Source: Agrobacterium vitis (GTDB lineage: Bacteria > Pseudomonadota > Alphaproteobacteria > Rhizobiales > Rhizobiaceae). Taken from it: a DNA stretch of 64,000 nt. Shown in pieces: positions 23,690-32,408 of this stretch. Within the stretch, counting starts at the first letter, position 1. The number at the start of each line of letters is the position of its first letter. The notes beneath the pieces are model-generated. The model was given only the letters and a program-made list of their open reading frames with translations, did not search any database and was not told the DNA's origin. The DNA is taken from positions 637,501 through 701,500 of the forward strand of contig NZ_AP023272.1 of the NCBI RefSeq assembly GCF_013426735.1, in the 5' to 3' direction. The position numbers and the translations under genes were made by a program.

Positions 23690-24169
23690 ATGAATATGCA
23701 TGTGGTGGCGGAAGCCGATATGGCCAGGGTGGAGGCGATCATCAATGGCCTCAAGCATCTTGAAGGCCCCCTTCTGCCGATCCTGCATGAAATTCAACGC
23801 GAATTCGGATGCGTGCCTGATAGCGCCAAACCGGTGATTGCCCGTGCCTTGAATCTGTCGCGGGCCGAAGTGCACGGGGTCGTCAGTTTCTACCATGATT
23901 TTCGCGATCATCCCTCCGGTCGCCATGTCCTGAAACTCTGTCGGGCCGAGGCTTGCCAATCCTTGGGTGGCGAGCCTCTTGGCGAAACGATCAAGGCCCG
24001 GCTCGGCATTGACTGGCATGAAACCACAGCTGATGGCGCGGTGACGCTGGAGCCGGTCTTCTGTCTCGGGCTCTGTGCCTGCGCGCCCGCCGCCATGCTG
24101 GATGGGGAATTGCATGGCCGCTTGGACGAGCACTGTCTTGACGATCTACTGATGGAGGCCCGTCGATGA
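23690..24169 (+). CDS. fdsG: NAD-dependent formate dehydrogenase gamma subunit
   Basis: Small NuoE-like electron-transfer subunit of the soluble molybdenum formate dehydrogenase (FdsGBA). It carries one [2Fe-2S] cluster in a thioredoxin-like fold. The 159-residue product shows the two cysteine pairs LCRAEACQSLGG and VFCLGLCACAPA, and the N-terminal helical part PLLPILHEIQREFGCVPD. GAGGAGG at 23679-23685 supports ATG at 23690. The next ATG, at 23696, is also possible. The last four bases overlap the start of fdsB, so the two are translationally coupled. Confidence 0.93.
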   Translation: MNMHVVAEADMARVEAIINGLKHLEGPLLPILHEIQREFGCVPDSAKPVIARALNLSRAEVHGVVSFYHDFRDHPSGRHVLKLCRAEACQSLGGEPLGETIKARLGIDWHETTADGAVTLEPVFCLGLCACAPAAMLDGELHGRLDEHCLDDLLMEARR

Positions 24170-25734
24170 GCGAGCCGATGAGCATCACCGTTTTCGTTCC
24201 TCGAGATGCCGCTGCTCTGGCGGTCGGGGCCGATAAGGTTGCCGCCACTATCAAGCGGGAAGCTGCGGCACGCCATGTCGATGTAACGGTCATTCGCAAT
24301 GGGTCGCGCGGCATGCTTTGGCTGGAAACCCTGGTCGAAGTGCGCACGGACCACGGCCGGATTGCCTATGGTCCCGTCAAGCCTTCCGATGTCGCTGGGC
24401 TGTTCGATGCCGGTTTTTTGACCGGGGCTGCCCATCCGCTCTGCCACGGCCTGACCAGCGATATTCCGTTCCTGAAGAACCAGACGCGGCTGACCTTTTC
24501 CCGCTGCGGCATTACCGATCCGCTGTCGCTGGAGGATTATCGGCATTACAAGGGCCTGACCGGTCTCGCCAAAGCGATTGCCATGCCGCCCGCCGACATT
24601 GTCGCCCAGGTGACCGAAAGCGGCCTTCGCGGTCGCGGCGGGGCGGGCTTTCCGACCGGTATCAAATGGAAAACCGTTGCTGACGCCAAAGCGGATCAGA
24701 AGTACATCGTTTGCAATGCCGATGAGGGCGATAGCGGCACCTTTGCCGACCGGATGATCATGGAGGGTGATCCCTTCGTGTTGATCGAAGGCATGGCGAT
24801 TGCCGGGATCGCGGTTGGTGCCACCAAGGGCTATGTCTATACCCGCTCGGAATATCCGCATGCCATCGCCGTGATGCGTGAAGCCATCGAGCTTGCCCGC
24901 AAGCAAGGCATTCTGGGAGCATCCGTGTTAGGTTCTGCTTACGCTTTCGACATGGAGGTCCGGGAAGGGGCTGGCGCCTATGTCTGTGGTGAGGAAACCT
25001 CGCTGCTCAACAGCCTGGAAGGCAAGCGCGGTGTGGTGCGGGCCAAGCCGCCGCTTCCGGCGCTGGAGGGACTGTTCGGTAAGCCGACCGTTGTCAACAA
25101 TGTCATGTCGCTGGCCTCCGTTCCTGTTATCATGGACCGCGGCGCGCAATTCTACCGCGATTATGGCGTTGGCCGGTCGCATGGCACCATCCCGATTCAG
25201 ATTGCTGGCAATGTCAAACATGGTGGCCTCTACGAGACGGCCTTTGGCCTGACGCTGGGCGAGATCATCAACGATATCGGCGGCGGCACCTTGACGGGCC
25301 GCCCGGTGAAGGCGGTGCAAGTGGGCGGCCCGCTGGGGGCTTATTTTCCGCCCTCGCTGTTCGATACGGTGTTCGACTATGAAGCCTTTACTGCGGCTGG
25401 CGGCTTGATCGGTCATGCCGGGATCGTTGTCTTCGATGACAGCGCCGATATGCTGAAACAGGCGCGGTTTGCCATGGAATTCTGCGCGATCGAAAGTTGC
25501 GGCAAGTGTACGCCCTGTCGGATTGGCTCGACACGCGGCGTCGAAACCGTGGACCGGATCGCCAAAGGCATAGAGCCGGAAAAGAACAAGGTGCTGCTGG
25601 AAGATCTCTGCAACACTATGAAATTCGGATCGCTTTGCGCGCTTGGCGGCTTTACGCCCTATCCTGTCATGAGCGCGATGACCCATTTCCCGCAGGATTT
25701 TGCGCCTGCCCCCCTGGTTGAAGCGGCGGAGTAA
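24166..25734 (+). CDS. fdsB: NAD-dependent formate dehydrogenase beta subunit
   Basis: NuoF-like diaphorase subunit that carries FMN and a [4Fe-4S] cluster and hands electrons from formate oxidation to NAD+. The 522-residue product has an N-terminal thioredoxin-like extension (about 1-110). The FMN/NADH-binding motifs follow (GLRGRGGAGFPTGIKW, CNADEGDSGTFADR, GAGAYVCGEETSLLNSLEGK). The C-terminal cluster motif is ESCGKCTPCRIGSTRG, with a fourth cysteine in LEDLCNTMKFGSLCALGG. It starts within the end of fdsG (4-base overlap), and fdsA follows 4 bases after its stop. Confidence 0.95.
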   Translation: MSEPMSITVFVPRDAAALAVGADKVAATIKREAAARHVDVTVIRNGSRGMLWLETLVEVRTDHGRIAYGPVKPSDVAGLFDAGFLTGAAHPLCHGLTSDIPFLKNQTRLTFSRCGITDPLSLEDYRHYKGLTGLAKAIAMPPADIVAQVTESGLRGRGGAGFPTGIKWKTVADAKADQKYIVCNADEGDSGTFADRMIMEGDPFVLIEGMAIAGIAVGATKGYVYTRSEYPHAIAVMREAIELARKQGILGASVLGSAYAFDMEVREGAGAYVCGEETSLLNSLEGKRGVVRAKPPLPALEGLFGKPTVVNNVMSLASVPVIMDRGAQFYRDYGVGRSHGTIPIQIAGNVKHGGLYETAFGLTLGEIINDIGGGTLTGRPVKAVQVGGPLGAYFPPSLFDTVFDYEAFTAAGGLIGHAGIVVFDDSADMLKQARFAMEFCAIESCGKCTPCRIGSTRGVETVDRIAKGIEPEKNKVLLEDLCNTMKFGSLCALGGFTPYPVMSAMTHFPQDFAPAPLVEAAE

Positions 25735-25738
25735 ACCC

Positions 25739-28618
25739 ATGTCTCTGATCCATGAAATTGATTACGGCACCCCGGCTTCCTCATCCACCGAAACTGTGAC
25801 ACTGACCATTGATGGCCGCGAGGTAACGGTGGCGGCAGGCACGTCGATCATGCGGGCCTCAATGGAGGCGGGCATTCAGGTGCCGAAGCTGTGCGCCACC
25901 GACATGGTGGATGCCTTCGGCTCCTGTCGGCTCTGTCTGGTGGAGGTCGAGGGCCGCAATGGCACCCCGGCCTCCTGCACCACGCCCTGTGCGCCGGGTA
26001 TTGTCGTTCACACCCAGACGGAGCGGCTTAAAGCCATCCGTAAGGGCGTGATGGAGCTTTATATCTCCGACCATCCGCTGGACTGCCTGACCTGTGCCGC
26101 CAATGGCGATTGCGAATTGCAGGATATGGCCGGTGCGGTTGGTCTGCGGGATGTGCGCTACGGCTATGAGGGCGACAATCACGTCAAGACCCGGGCCGGT
26201 GATGGGTTGAATGCCCGCTATATGCCGAAGGACCAAAGCAATCCCTATTTCACTTATGATCCCTCAAAATGCATCGTCTGTTCGCGGTGCGTGCGGGCCT
26301 GCGAGGAGGTGCAAGGTACGTTTGCGCTGACCATTGAAGGTCGTGGTTTCGACAGCCGGGTGTCGCCCGGTGCCCATGAGGCGTTTCTGGAATCGGAATG
26401 CGTGTCCTGTGGGGCCTGCGTGCAGGCCTGTCCGACTGCGACGCTGACGGAAAAATCCGTCATCGCCATTGGTCAGCCGGAGCATTCGCTGGTGACGACT
26501 TGCGCCTATTGCGGCGTCGGCTGTTCCTTCAAGGCCGAAATGCGGGGCGAAGAACTGGTGCGCATGGTGCCGTGGAAAGACGGCAAGGCCAATCGCGGCC
26601 ATTCCTGCGTCAAGGGCCGGTTTGCCTATGGCTATGCCAGCCACAAGGATCGCATCCTCAACCCGATGGTGCGTGAGAAAATTACCGATCCCTGGCGAGA
26701 AGTGAGCTGGGAGGAGGCTTTTGCCCATGTGGCCTCCGAGTTCAAGCGGTTGCAATATCAATATGGCCGCGATTCCATCGGCGGCATTACCTCCTCGCGC
26801 TGCACCAATGAAGAAACCTATCTGGTGCAGAAGCTGATCCGGGCTGGCTTTGGCAATAACAATGTCGATACCTGTGCCCGCGTCTGCCATTCGCCGACTG
26901 GTTATGGTCTTGGCCAAGCCTTCGGGACGTCGGCGGGTACGCAGGATTTCGACAGTGTCGAGCATTCCGATGTGGTGCTCGTGATCGGTGCCAACCCGAC
27001 CGATGGCCATCCGGTGTTCGGGTCGCGGCTGAAAAAGCGGTTGCGCAAGGGCGCGAAGCTGATCGTTATCGATCCGCGCCGCATCGATCTGGTCAAGACG
27101 CCGCATGTTGAGGCGGCTTTCCATCTACCGCTGAAGCCCGGCACCAATGTTGCCGTGCTGACGGCGCTGGCGCATGTGATCGTCACCGAAGGTCTGGCCA
27201 ACGAAGCCTTTATCCGCGAGCGCTGCGACTGGTCAGAATTTGAGGATTGGGCGGCTTTTGTGGCCGAACCCCAGCATAGCCCGGAAGCAATTGAGGCGTT
27301 TACAGGCGTTCCTGCTGCCGATTTGCGTGGTGCTGCAAGGCTTTATGCCACAGGCGGCAATGGGGCGATCTATTACGGGTTGGGCGTAACAGAGCATAGT
27401 CAGGGCTCGACCACTGTCATGGCGATTGCCAATCTGGCCATGGCGACCGGCAATATCGGCCGTCCGGGTGTCGGGGTGAACCCGCTGCGGGGGCAGAACA
27501 ATGTGCAGGGGTCCTGCGATATGGGGTCTTTCCCCCATGAGCTGCCGGGCTATCGGCATATTTCCGACGATGCCACCCGCGAGACCTTCGAGAAACTCTG
27601 GGGTGTGACGCTGAACAACGAGCCGGGCCTGCGCATTCCCAATATGCTGGATGCGGCGGTAGAAGGCACGTTCAAGGGGCTTTACGTCCAGGGCGAGGAT
27701 ATCTTGCAATCCGACCCGGATACCAAGCATGTCTCGGCAGGCTTGGCGGCGATGGAATGTGTTGTTGTCCACGATCTGTTTTTGAATGAAACCGCCAATT
27801 ACGCCCATGTCTTCCTGCCGGGTTCGACCTTCCTGGAAAAGGACGGCACGTTTACCAATGCCGAGCGGCGCATCAACCGGGTGCGCAAGGTGATGAGCCC
27901 GAAAAATGGTTATAGCGACTGGGAAGTGACCCAGAAAATGGCGCAGGCCATGGGCCTAGGCTGGAATTACAGCCATCCGTCCGAGATCATGGCGGAAATC
28001 GCTGCGACCACACCCAGCTTTGCCGGTGTCTCCTATGAAATGCTGGAGGAGAAAGGCTCGGTGCAATGGCCGTGCAATGAAAAGCACCCAGACGGTTCGC
28101 CGATCATGCATGTCGATGGCTTCGTGCGCGGCAAGGGTAAGTTTATCCGCACCGAATATGTGGCGACGGACGAGCGCACCGGCCCGCGCTTCCCGCTGCT
28201 GCTGACCACCGGGCGCATTCTGTCGCAGTATAATGTCGGCGCGCAGACGCGCCGCACCGAAAACACCGTGTGGCATGGGGAAGACCGGCTGGAAATCCAT
28301 CCGCATGATGCCGAACAGCGCGGTATCAAGGAAGGTGACTGGATCAAGCTGGCCAGCCGTTCCGGCGATACGACGCTGCGGGCGTTGATCACCGACCGCG
28401 TCGCGCCGGGCGTGGTCTATACCACCTTCCATCACCCCGATACGCAGGCCAATGTCATCACCACGGATTATTCCGATTGGGCGACCAATTGCCCGGAATA
28501 TAAGGTGACGGCAGTGCAGGTTTCGCCCTCGAACGGGCCGACGGAATGGCAGCGGGACTATGATGAACTGTCGCGCCAGTCCCGACGGATTTCCGGAAAG
28601 CTGGAAGCGGCGGAATAG
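25739..28618 (+). CDS. fdsA: NAD-dependent formate dehydrogenase alpha subunit, molybdenum catalytic subunit
   Basis: 959-residue catalytic subunit that oxidises formate to CO2 at a molybdenum bis-MGD centre. In order it has a [2Fe-2S] domain (KLCATDMVDAFGSCRLC), a His-Cys3 cluster (HPLDCLTCAANGDCELQ) and two [4Fe-4S] ferredoxin motifs (CIVCSRCVRAC, CVSCGACVQAC). The CAYCGVGC cluster of the molybdopterin domain then precedes the catalytic centre. C383-H384 in CARVCHSPT is the molybdenum ligand and its neighbour. It has cysteine, not selenocysteine, here. The C-terminal domain binds the second pterin (TTGRILSQYNVGAQTRR). The ATG at 25739 follows the fdsB stop by 4 bases. It matches the dimeric FdsABG enzymes that also reduce CO2. 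Confidence 0.96.
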   Translation: MSLIHEIDYGTPASSSTETVTLTIDGREVTVAAGTSIMRASMEAGIQVPKLCATDMVDAFGSCRLCLVEVEGRNGTPASCTTPCAPGIVVHTQTERLKAIRKGVMELYISDHPLDCLTCAANGDCELQDMAGAVGLRDVRYGYEGDNHVKTRAGDGLNARYMPKDQSNPYFTYDPSKCIVCSRCVRACEEVQGTFALTIEGRGFDSRVSPGAHEAFLESECVSCGACVQACPTATLTEKSVIAIGQPEHSLVTTCAYCGVGCSFKAEMRGEELVRMVPWKDGKANRGHSCVKGRFAYGYASHKDRILNPMVREKITDPWREVSWEEAFAHVASEFKRLQYQYGRDSIGGITSSRCTNEETYLVQKLIRAGFGNNNVDTCARVCHSPTGYGLGQAFGTSAGTQDFDSVEHSDVVLVIGANPTDGHPVFGSRLKKRLRKGAKLIVIDPRRIDLVKTPHVEAAFHLPLKPGTNVAVLTALAHVIVTEGLANEAFIRERCDWSEFEDWAAFVAEPQHSPEAIEAFTGVPAADLRGAARLYATGGNGAIYYGLGVTEHSQGSTTVMAIANLAMATGNIGRPGVGVNPLRGQNNVQGSCDMGSFPHELPGYRHISDDATRETFEKLWGVTLNNEPGLRIPNMLDAAVEGTFKGLYVQGEDILQSDPDTKHVSAGLAAMECVVVHDLFLNETANYAHVFLPGSTFLEKDGTFTNAERRINRVRKVMSPKNGYSDWEVTQKMAQAMGLGWNYSHPSEIMAEIAATTPSFAGVSYEMLEEKGSVQWPCNEKHPDGSPIMHVDGFVRGKGKFIRTEYVATDERTGPRFPLLLTTGRILSQYNVGAQTRRTENTVWHGEDRLEIHPHDAEQRGIKEGDWIKLASRSGDTTLRALITDRVAPGVVYTTFHHPDTQANVITTDYSDWATNCPEYKVTAVQVSPSNGPTEWQRDYDELSRQSRRISGKLEAAE

Positions 28619-28661
28619 AATGGTGGTCAGGGAGGATAATGGGAAGGAGGGTTTTGCCGTC

Positions 28662-29486
28662 ATGACGGAGATGAAAACCACCTGTCTCGTGCCGCAGGTG
28701 CAGCATCGCCAGGGGATGACCAAGGAGGCCCACCGGATCGTGCCGGAGGAAGTGCCGGTCGCCTTTTCCTATGGCGGCTCTACCCATGCAGTGATGATGG
28801 CGACGCCCGCCGATCTCGAGGATTTTGCACTGGGCTTTTCGCTGGCCGAGGGCATTATTACCCGTCTGGATGAGGTTCTCGATATTGAACCGGTCGAGGC
28901 AGGAAGTGGCATCGATGTGCAGGTGACGCTGCTCGACACGACAGGGGAAGCCCTGACGACTCGCCGCCGTCGCATGGCGGGGCCGGTTGGCTGTGGTCTC
29001 TGCGGGATTGAGTCAATTGAACAGGCCAGCCGGGATGTTCCGATCGTCACCGGCGGAGTGGCGCTGACACCGGCGGATATCCGTGAGGCTGTCGATGCGC
29101 TCAGCCGGGCGCAGGCGCTCAACCGGCAAACCCATGCGGTGCATGGGGCTGGTTTCTTCATTCCCGGCGAAGGCCTGTTGGCGATCCGGGAAGATGTGGG
29201 GCGTCACAATGCGCTTGATAAATTGGTCGGTGCGGTGTTGAAGGCCGGACGCCGGGGCGAAGATGGGGTGGTGGTCGTCACCAGCCGGTTGTCGGTGGAG
29301 ATGGTGCAGAAGGCGGCCATGCTGGGTGCGCCGATTCTATTGGCGATTTCCGCGCCAACCGCTCTTGCCATCCGCACCGCGCAGGCGGCGGGCATGACCC
29401 TGATCGGCATTGCCCGTGGCGATGATTTTGAAGTGTTTACCCGTCCTGACCGCATAATATCCGGGGTTTCCGCCGATGTCGCATGA
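28662..29486 (+). CDS. fdhD: Formate dehydrogenase accessory sulfurtransferase
   Basis: FdhD (FdsC) passes sulfur from a cysteine desulfurase to the molybdenum cofactor before it is inserted into formate dehydrogenase. The 274-residue product has the essential CxxC pair C111/C114 in GPVGCGLCGIES. It also has the conserved blocks DLEDFALGFSLAEGII, REDVGRHNALDKLVG and VVTSRLSVEMVQKAA. The start at 28662 is favoured by AGGAGGG about 10 bases upstream. ATG at 28620, one base after the fdsA stop, is an alternative that adds 14 residues. It lies between fdsA and fdsD, as in the fdsGBACD operons of Rhodobacter and Cupriavidus. Confidence 0.93.
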   Translation: MTEMKTTCLVPQVQHRQGMTKEAHRIVPEEVPVAFSYGGSTHAVMMATPADLEDFALGFSLAEGIITRLDEVLDIEPVEAGSGIDVQVTLLDTTGEALTTRRRRMAGPVGCGLCGIESIEQASRDVPIVTGGVALTPADIREAVDALSRAQALNRQTHAVHGAGFFIPGEGLLAIREDVGRHNALDKLVGAVLKAGRRGEDGVVVVTSRLSVEMVQKAAMLGAPILLAISAPTALAIRTAQAAGMTLIGIARGDDFEVFTRPDRIISGVSADVA

Positions 29487-29748
29487 CCATATTGCTGAAA
29501 AACTGATCCGCATGGCAAATCAGATCGCCCAGTTCTTCAGCACGCAGCCGGAGCATGAGCGGGTGCAAGGTGTGGCGACCCATATCAACAAGTTCTGGGA
29601 ACCGCGCATGCGCCGTCAGTTTTTCGATATGATTGATGCAGGTCGGGACGGATTTGACCCGCTGGTGATCGAGGCCGCGAAACTCATCAAACGTCCGGTG
29701 GATAATAGTGCCGAGGCCTTTGGCATGGCGGGGCAGGGGACAGTCTGA
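29476..29748 (+). CDS. fdsD: Formate dehydrogenase delta subunit
   Basis: 90-residue protein of the FdsD family (KLIRMANQIAQFFSTQP, HINKFWEPRMRRQFFDMID, KLIKRP). It is required for an active FdsABG enzyme, probably in assembly or bis-MGD insertion, without redox centres. It overlaps the end of fdhD by 11 bases and closes the fds operon. It contains no cysteine, consistent with a structural or chaperone role. Confidence 0.92.
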   Translation: MSHDHIAEKLIRMANQIAQFFSTQPEHERVQGVATHINKFWEPRMRRQFFDMIDAGRDGFDPLVIEAAKLIKRPVDNSAEAFGMAGQGTV

Positions 29749-29976
29749 GTGCCGTTCGAGTGGACAAAGACCTCGGATGCTGCGCCAAATATTGTAAAGA
29801 TTTGAACAGGTTGATTAGGGCCATATCTGGCCTTTCGACAGACGCGCTATGTGTGACGACGGCGGTTGCGCTGTCCGCTACAGATAGTGATGGGAATAGA
29901 CAAGCCAACCAGTGCCGTGATGCATTCACTTTGTTCATGCCATAATGCGCTGGTTTTTTGTTTGAGCAACGACTTC

Positions 29977-30005
29977 TCCAAATGCGGCTGGGGCCTCCAT
30001 TTGGA
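29977..30005 (+). promoter_or_regulatory. Hairpin in the leader of the MFS transporter gene
   Basis: Perfect 8-bp inverted repeat TCCAAATG (29977-29984) / CATTTGGA (29998-30005) with a 13-base GC-rich loop, ending 23 bases before the ATG at 30029 and just upstream of the AGGAGGG ribosome-binding site. It could be an operator or an RNA element. No T-run is present. Confidence 0.45.
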
Positions 30006-30028
30006 TAGAAGCACGAGGAGGGATATTT

Positions 30029-31687
30029 ATGGCAGTTACGAATGCGCCGGGGACAGCGCTGTCATCATCGGCCGGTTTGCTTGATCGGGAACGGATCATC
30101 GCCAAACCGGGTTTCAATCGTTGGTTGGTGCCGCCTGCAGCACTTGCTATTCATCTGTGCATCGGCATGGCCTATGGTTTTAGCGTGTTCTGGCTGCCGC
30201 TTAGCAAGGCATTGGGCGCCGCTGCACCTGCAAGCTGCGCTGGTCTGTCGCTTGTCGGCGCGCTGTTCACCACCGAGTGCAATTGGCGCGTTGCCGACCT
30301 CGGCTGGATCTACACATTGTTCTTCGTGCTGCTCGGCTGTTCCGCAGCGCTTTGGGGTGGGTGGCTGGAGCGGGTTGGCCCGCGCCGTGCCGGTTTCGTT
30401 TCGGCCTGCTGCTGGTGCGGCGGCATTCTGGTCGCGGCGCTGGGCGTTTTCACCCATCAACTGTGGCTGATGTGGATCGGCGCGGGCGTGATCGGCGGCA
30501 TCGGGCTTGGCCTCGGCTATATTTCTCCGGTTTCGACGCTGATCAAATGGTTTCCCGACCGGCGCGGCATGGCGACCGGCATGGCAATCATGGGTTTCGG
30601 CGGCGGGGCGATGATCGGTGCGCCGCTCGCCAATCTGCTGATGGGCGTGTTCCGGTCCGATGCCGGGCCGGGCGTCTGGCAGACGTTCGTGGTCATGGCC
30701 GCTATCTATTTTGTCTTCATGATGGGCGGCGCTTTCGGTTACCGCATTCCGCCAGCAGGCTGGCGTCCAGAAGGTTGGACCCCGCCTGTTGCCAAGAGCA
30801 GCATGATTACCCATCGCCACGTGCATCTGCGCGATGCCCACAAAACCCCGCAATTCTGGCTGATCTGGGCTGTGCTCTGCCTGAATGTTTCGGCGGGTAT
30901 CGGGGTGATCGGCATGGCCTCGCCGATGCTTCAGGAAATTTTCGCCGGCTCGCTGATCGGCCTGCCGGACCTGACATTCTCGCAACTGGATACCGCGCAA
31001 AAGGCGCAGATCGCCGCCATCGCTGCCGGATTTACCGGATTGTTGTCGCTGTTCAACATTGGCGGGCGGTTTTTCTGGGCGTCGATGTCGGACAAGATCG
31101 GGCGCAAGAACACGTATTACTGCTTTTTCCTGCTCGGCATTCTGCTGTATGCGCTGGCACCGACTTTGGCGGGCCTGGGCTCCAAGGCGCTGTTCGTTCT
31201 GGCCTTTGGCGTCATTCTGTCGATGTATGGCGGCGGTTTTGCCACTATTCCGGCCTATCTCGCCGATATCTTCGGAACGCAATTCGTTGGCGCCATTCAT
31301 GGCCGGTTGCTGACCGCCTGGGCGACGGCGGGCATCGTTGGCCCTGTCGTGGTCAATTATATCCGCGAAGCCCAGATTGCTGCCGGGATTTCCCCCGGTC
31401 CCGCACTTTACACCGGCACGATGTATATCCTGGCTGGGATGTTGGCGCTCGGCCTTGTCGCCAATGCCTTGATCCGTCCATTGCCGGAGAAATGGTTCAT
31501 GTCGGATGACGAGGTTGCCGCCCTTCAGGCGAAGACCGCTGCCGCCAGTGCTGGCCCGACCGGCTCGTTCGGCATTGGCAAGGGCGGTTTCGACGCCAAG
31601 GCGGCGCTCGCCTGGGCCGTTGTCGGCATTCCCTTGCTCTGGGGCGTCTGGGTTACTCTGCGCAGCACGCTTGTGCTGTTTGGCTGA
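30029..31687 (+). CDS. MFS transporter of the oxalate/formate antiporter type
   Basis: 552-residue membrane transporter of the major facilitator superfamily with 12 predicted helices. Motifs of the OFA (OxlT-like) group are seen: GMAYGFSVFWLPLSKAL in helix 1, GGIGLGLGYISPVSTLIKWF, DRRGMATGMAIMGFGGGAMIG and LFNIGGRFFWASMSDKIGRKNTY. An insertion of about 25 residues lies near 75-100, where CNWRVADLGWIY precedes helix 2, and a long cytosolic loop is seen at about 245-265. A C-terminal extension carries an extra hydrophobic segment. A good AGGAGGG site precedes the ATG. The position 280 bases after fdsD suggests that it brings in formate or exchanges oxalate/formate. The substrate is inferred from context. 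Confidence 0.87.
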   Translation: MAVTNAPGTALSSSAGLLDRERIIAKPGFNRWLVPPAALAIHLCIGMAYGFSVFWLPLSKALGAAAPASCAGLSLVGALFTTECNWRVADLGWIYTLFFVLLGCSAALWGGWLERVGPRRAGFVSACCWCGGILVAALGVFTHQLWLMWIGAGVIGGIGLGLGYISPVSTLIKWFPDRRGMATGMAIMGFGGGAMIGAPLANLLMGVFRSDAGPGVWQTFVVMAAIYFVFMMGGAFGYRIPPAGWRPEGWTPPVAKSSMITHRHVHLRDAHKTPQFWLIWAVLCLNVSAGIGVIGMASPMLQEIFAGSLIGLPDLTFSQLDTAQKAQIAAIAAGFTGLLSLFNIGGRFFWASMSDKIGRKNTYYCFFLLGILLYALAPTLAGLGSKALFVLAFGVILSMYGGGFATIPAYLADIFGTQFVGAIHGRLLTAWATAGIVGPVVVNYIREAQIAAGISPGPALYTGTMYILAGMLALGLVANALIRPLPEKWFMSDDEVAALQAKTAAASAGPTGSFGIGKGGFDAKAALAWAVVGIPLLWGVWVTLRSTLVLFG

Positions 31688-31697
31688 CCGATCTGGC

Positions 31698-31731
31698 AAT
31701 GCCGTCCTGCTTAAGAGCAGGGCGGCATTTT
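31698..31731 (+). terminator. Intrinsic terminator of the MFS gene
   Basis: Thirteen-pair stem (AATGCCGTCCTGC at 31698-31710 with GCAGGGCGGCATT at 31717-31729, one G-T), loop TTAAGA, and TTTT at 31728-31731. It lies 11 bases after the MFS stop. Confidence 0.8.
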
Positions 31732-31766
31732 CGATCCAACCTGGTATGGACAAAAAGCACCGTAAC

Positions 31767-31793
31767 AAAAAAGCGGCCCGGTGAGGCCGCTTT
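31767..31793 (-). terminator. Intrinsic terminator of the minus-strand cheW operon
   Basis: Stem GCGGCC (31773-31778) / GGCCGC (31785-31790) with a 6-base loop. On the minus strand it is followed by six T (complement of AAAAAA at 31767-31772), 22 bases after the cheW stop. TTT at 31791-31793 gives weak activity on the plus strand as well. Confidence 0.8.
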
Positions 31794-31815
31794 CTATACT
31801 GTCTTTTTTGAATGA

Positions 31816-32295
31816 TCAGGCGGCCAGGTCTTCCAGGTCGCTGCCTTTGAACATCTTGGAAAGGTTCAGGAAGCAGATCATGCCGTTTTCATTGGCGATG
31901 ATGCCTTCGGAAAACGTCTTGTCGAAAGAGGCCGAAACTTCAGGCACCGGCTGAACCTGGCTGGATGGAATGGTCAGGATGTCGGACACCCGGTCCACCA
32001 GCATGCCGATGACCATATTGTGCACTTCAGCGACGACAATGGCGGAGCGCTCATTGGCAACCGTGCTCTTCATGCCGAGCTTGTAGGCAAGATCGATGAT
32101 CGGAATGACCGAACCGCGCAGGTTCATCACGCCGATCACATCGGCCGGTGCATGCGGAATGGGCGTGGACGGCGCCCAACCGCGGATTTCCCGGATTGTG
32201 GTGGTCTTGACGCAGAACTCCTGATCATGCAGGCGAAACGCGATGATTTCGAGGTTTTCACCGCCGAAGCTGGTAGGGGTAATAGGTGTTGCCAT
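31816..32295 (-). CDS. cheW: Chemotaxis coupling protein CheW (satellite copy)
   Basis: Cytosolic adaptor that links CheA to chemoreceptors. The 159-residue product is a CheW-like beta-barrel domain: LEIIAFRLHDQEFCVKTTTI, REIRGWAPSTPIPHAPADVI, GVMNLRGSVIPIIDLAYKLG, GMLVDRVSDILTI. ATG at 32295 has GGGACGG upstream. A longer frame to 32388 adds only a non-conserved tail. It is encoded directly after a soluble chemoreceptor on the same strand (113 bases), so the two probably form one operon separate from the main che cluster 19 kb away. A second CheW is encoded at 51421. Confidence 0.92.
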   Translation of the reverse strand: MATPITPTSFGGENLEIIAFRLHDQEFCVKTTTIREIRGWAPSTPIPHAPADVIGVMNLRGSVIPIIDLAYKLGMKSTVANERSAIVVAEVHNMVIGMLVDRVSDILTIPSSQVQPVPEVSASFDKTFSEGIIANENGMICFLNLSKMFKGSDLEDLAA

Positions 32296-32408
32296 GATAT
32301 CCGTCCCGCCTGTCTTTCGCCCTCCGCTCCCTGTAACCAGGTTACCCGCCGGGGCTGTATTGCGATCATTAGTCCGATGTTGGTCCATGCGATGCGTAGC
32401 GATTGCCG

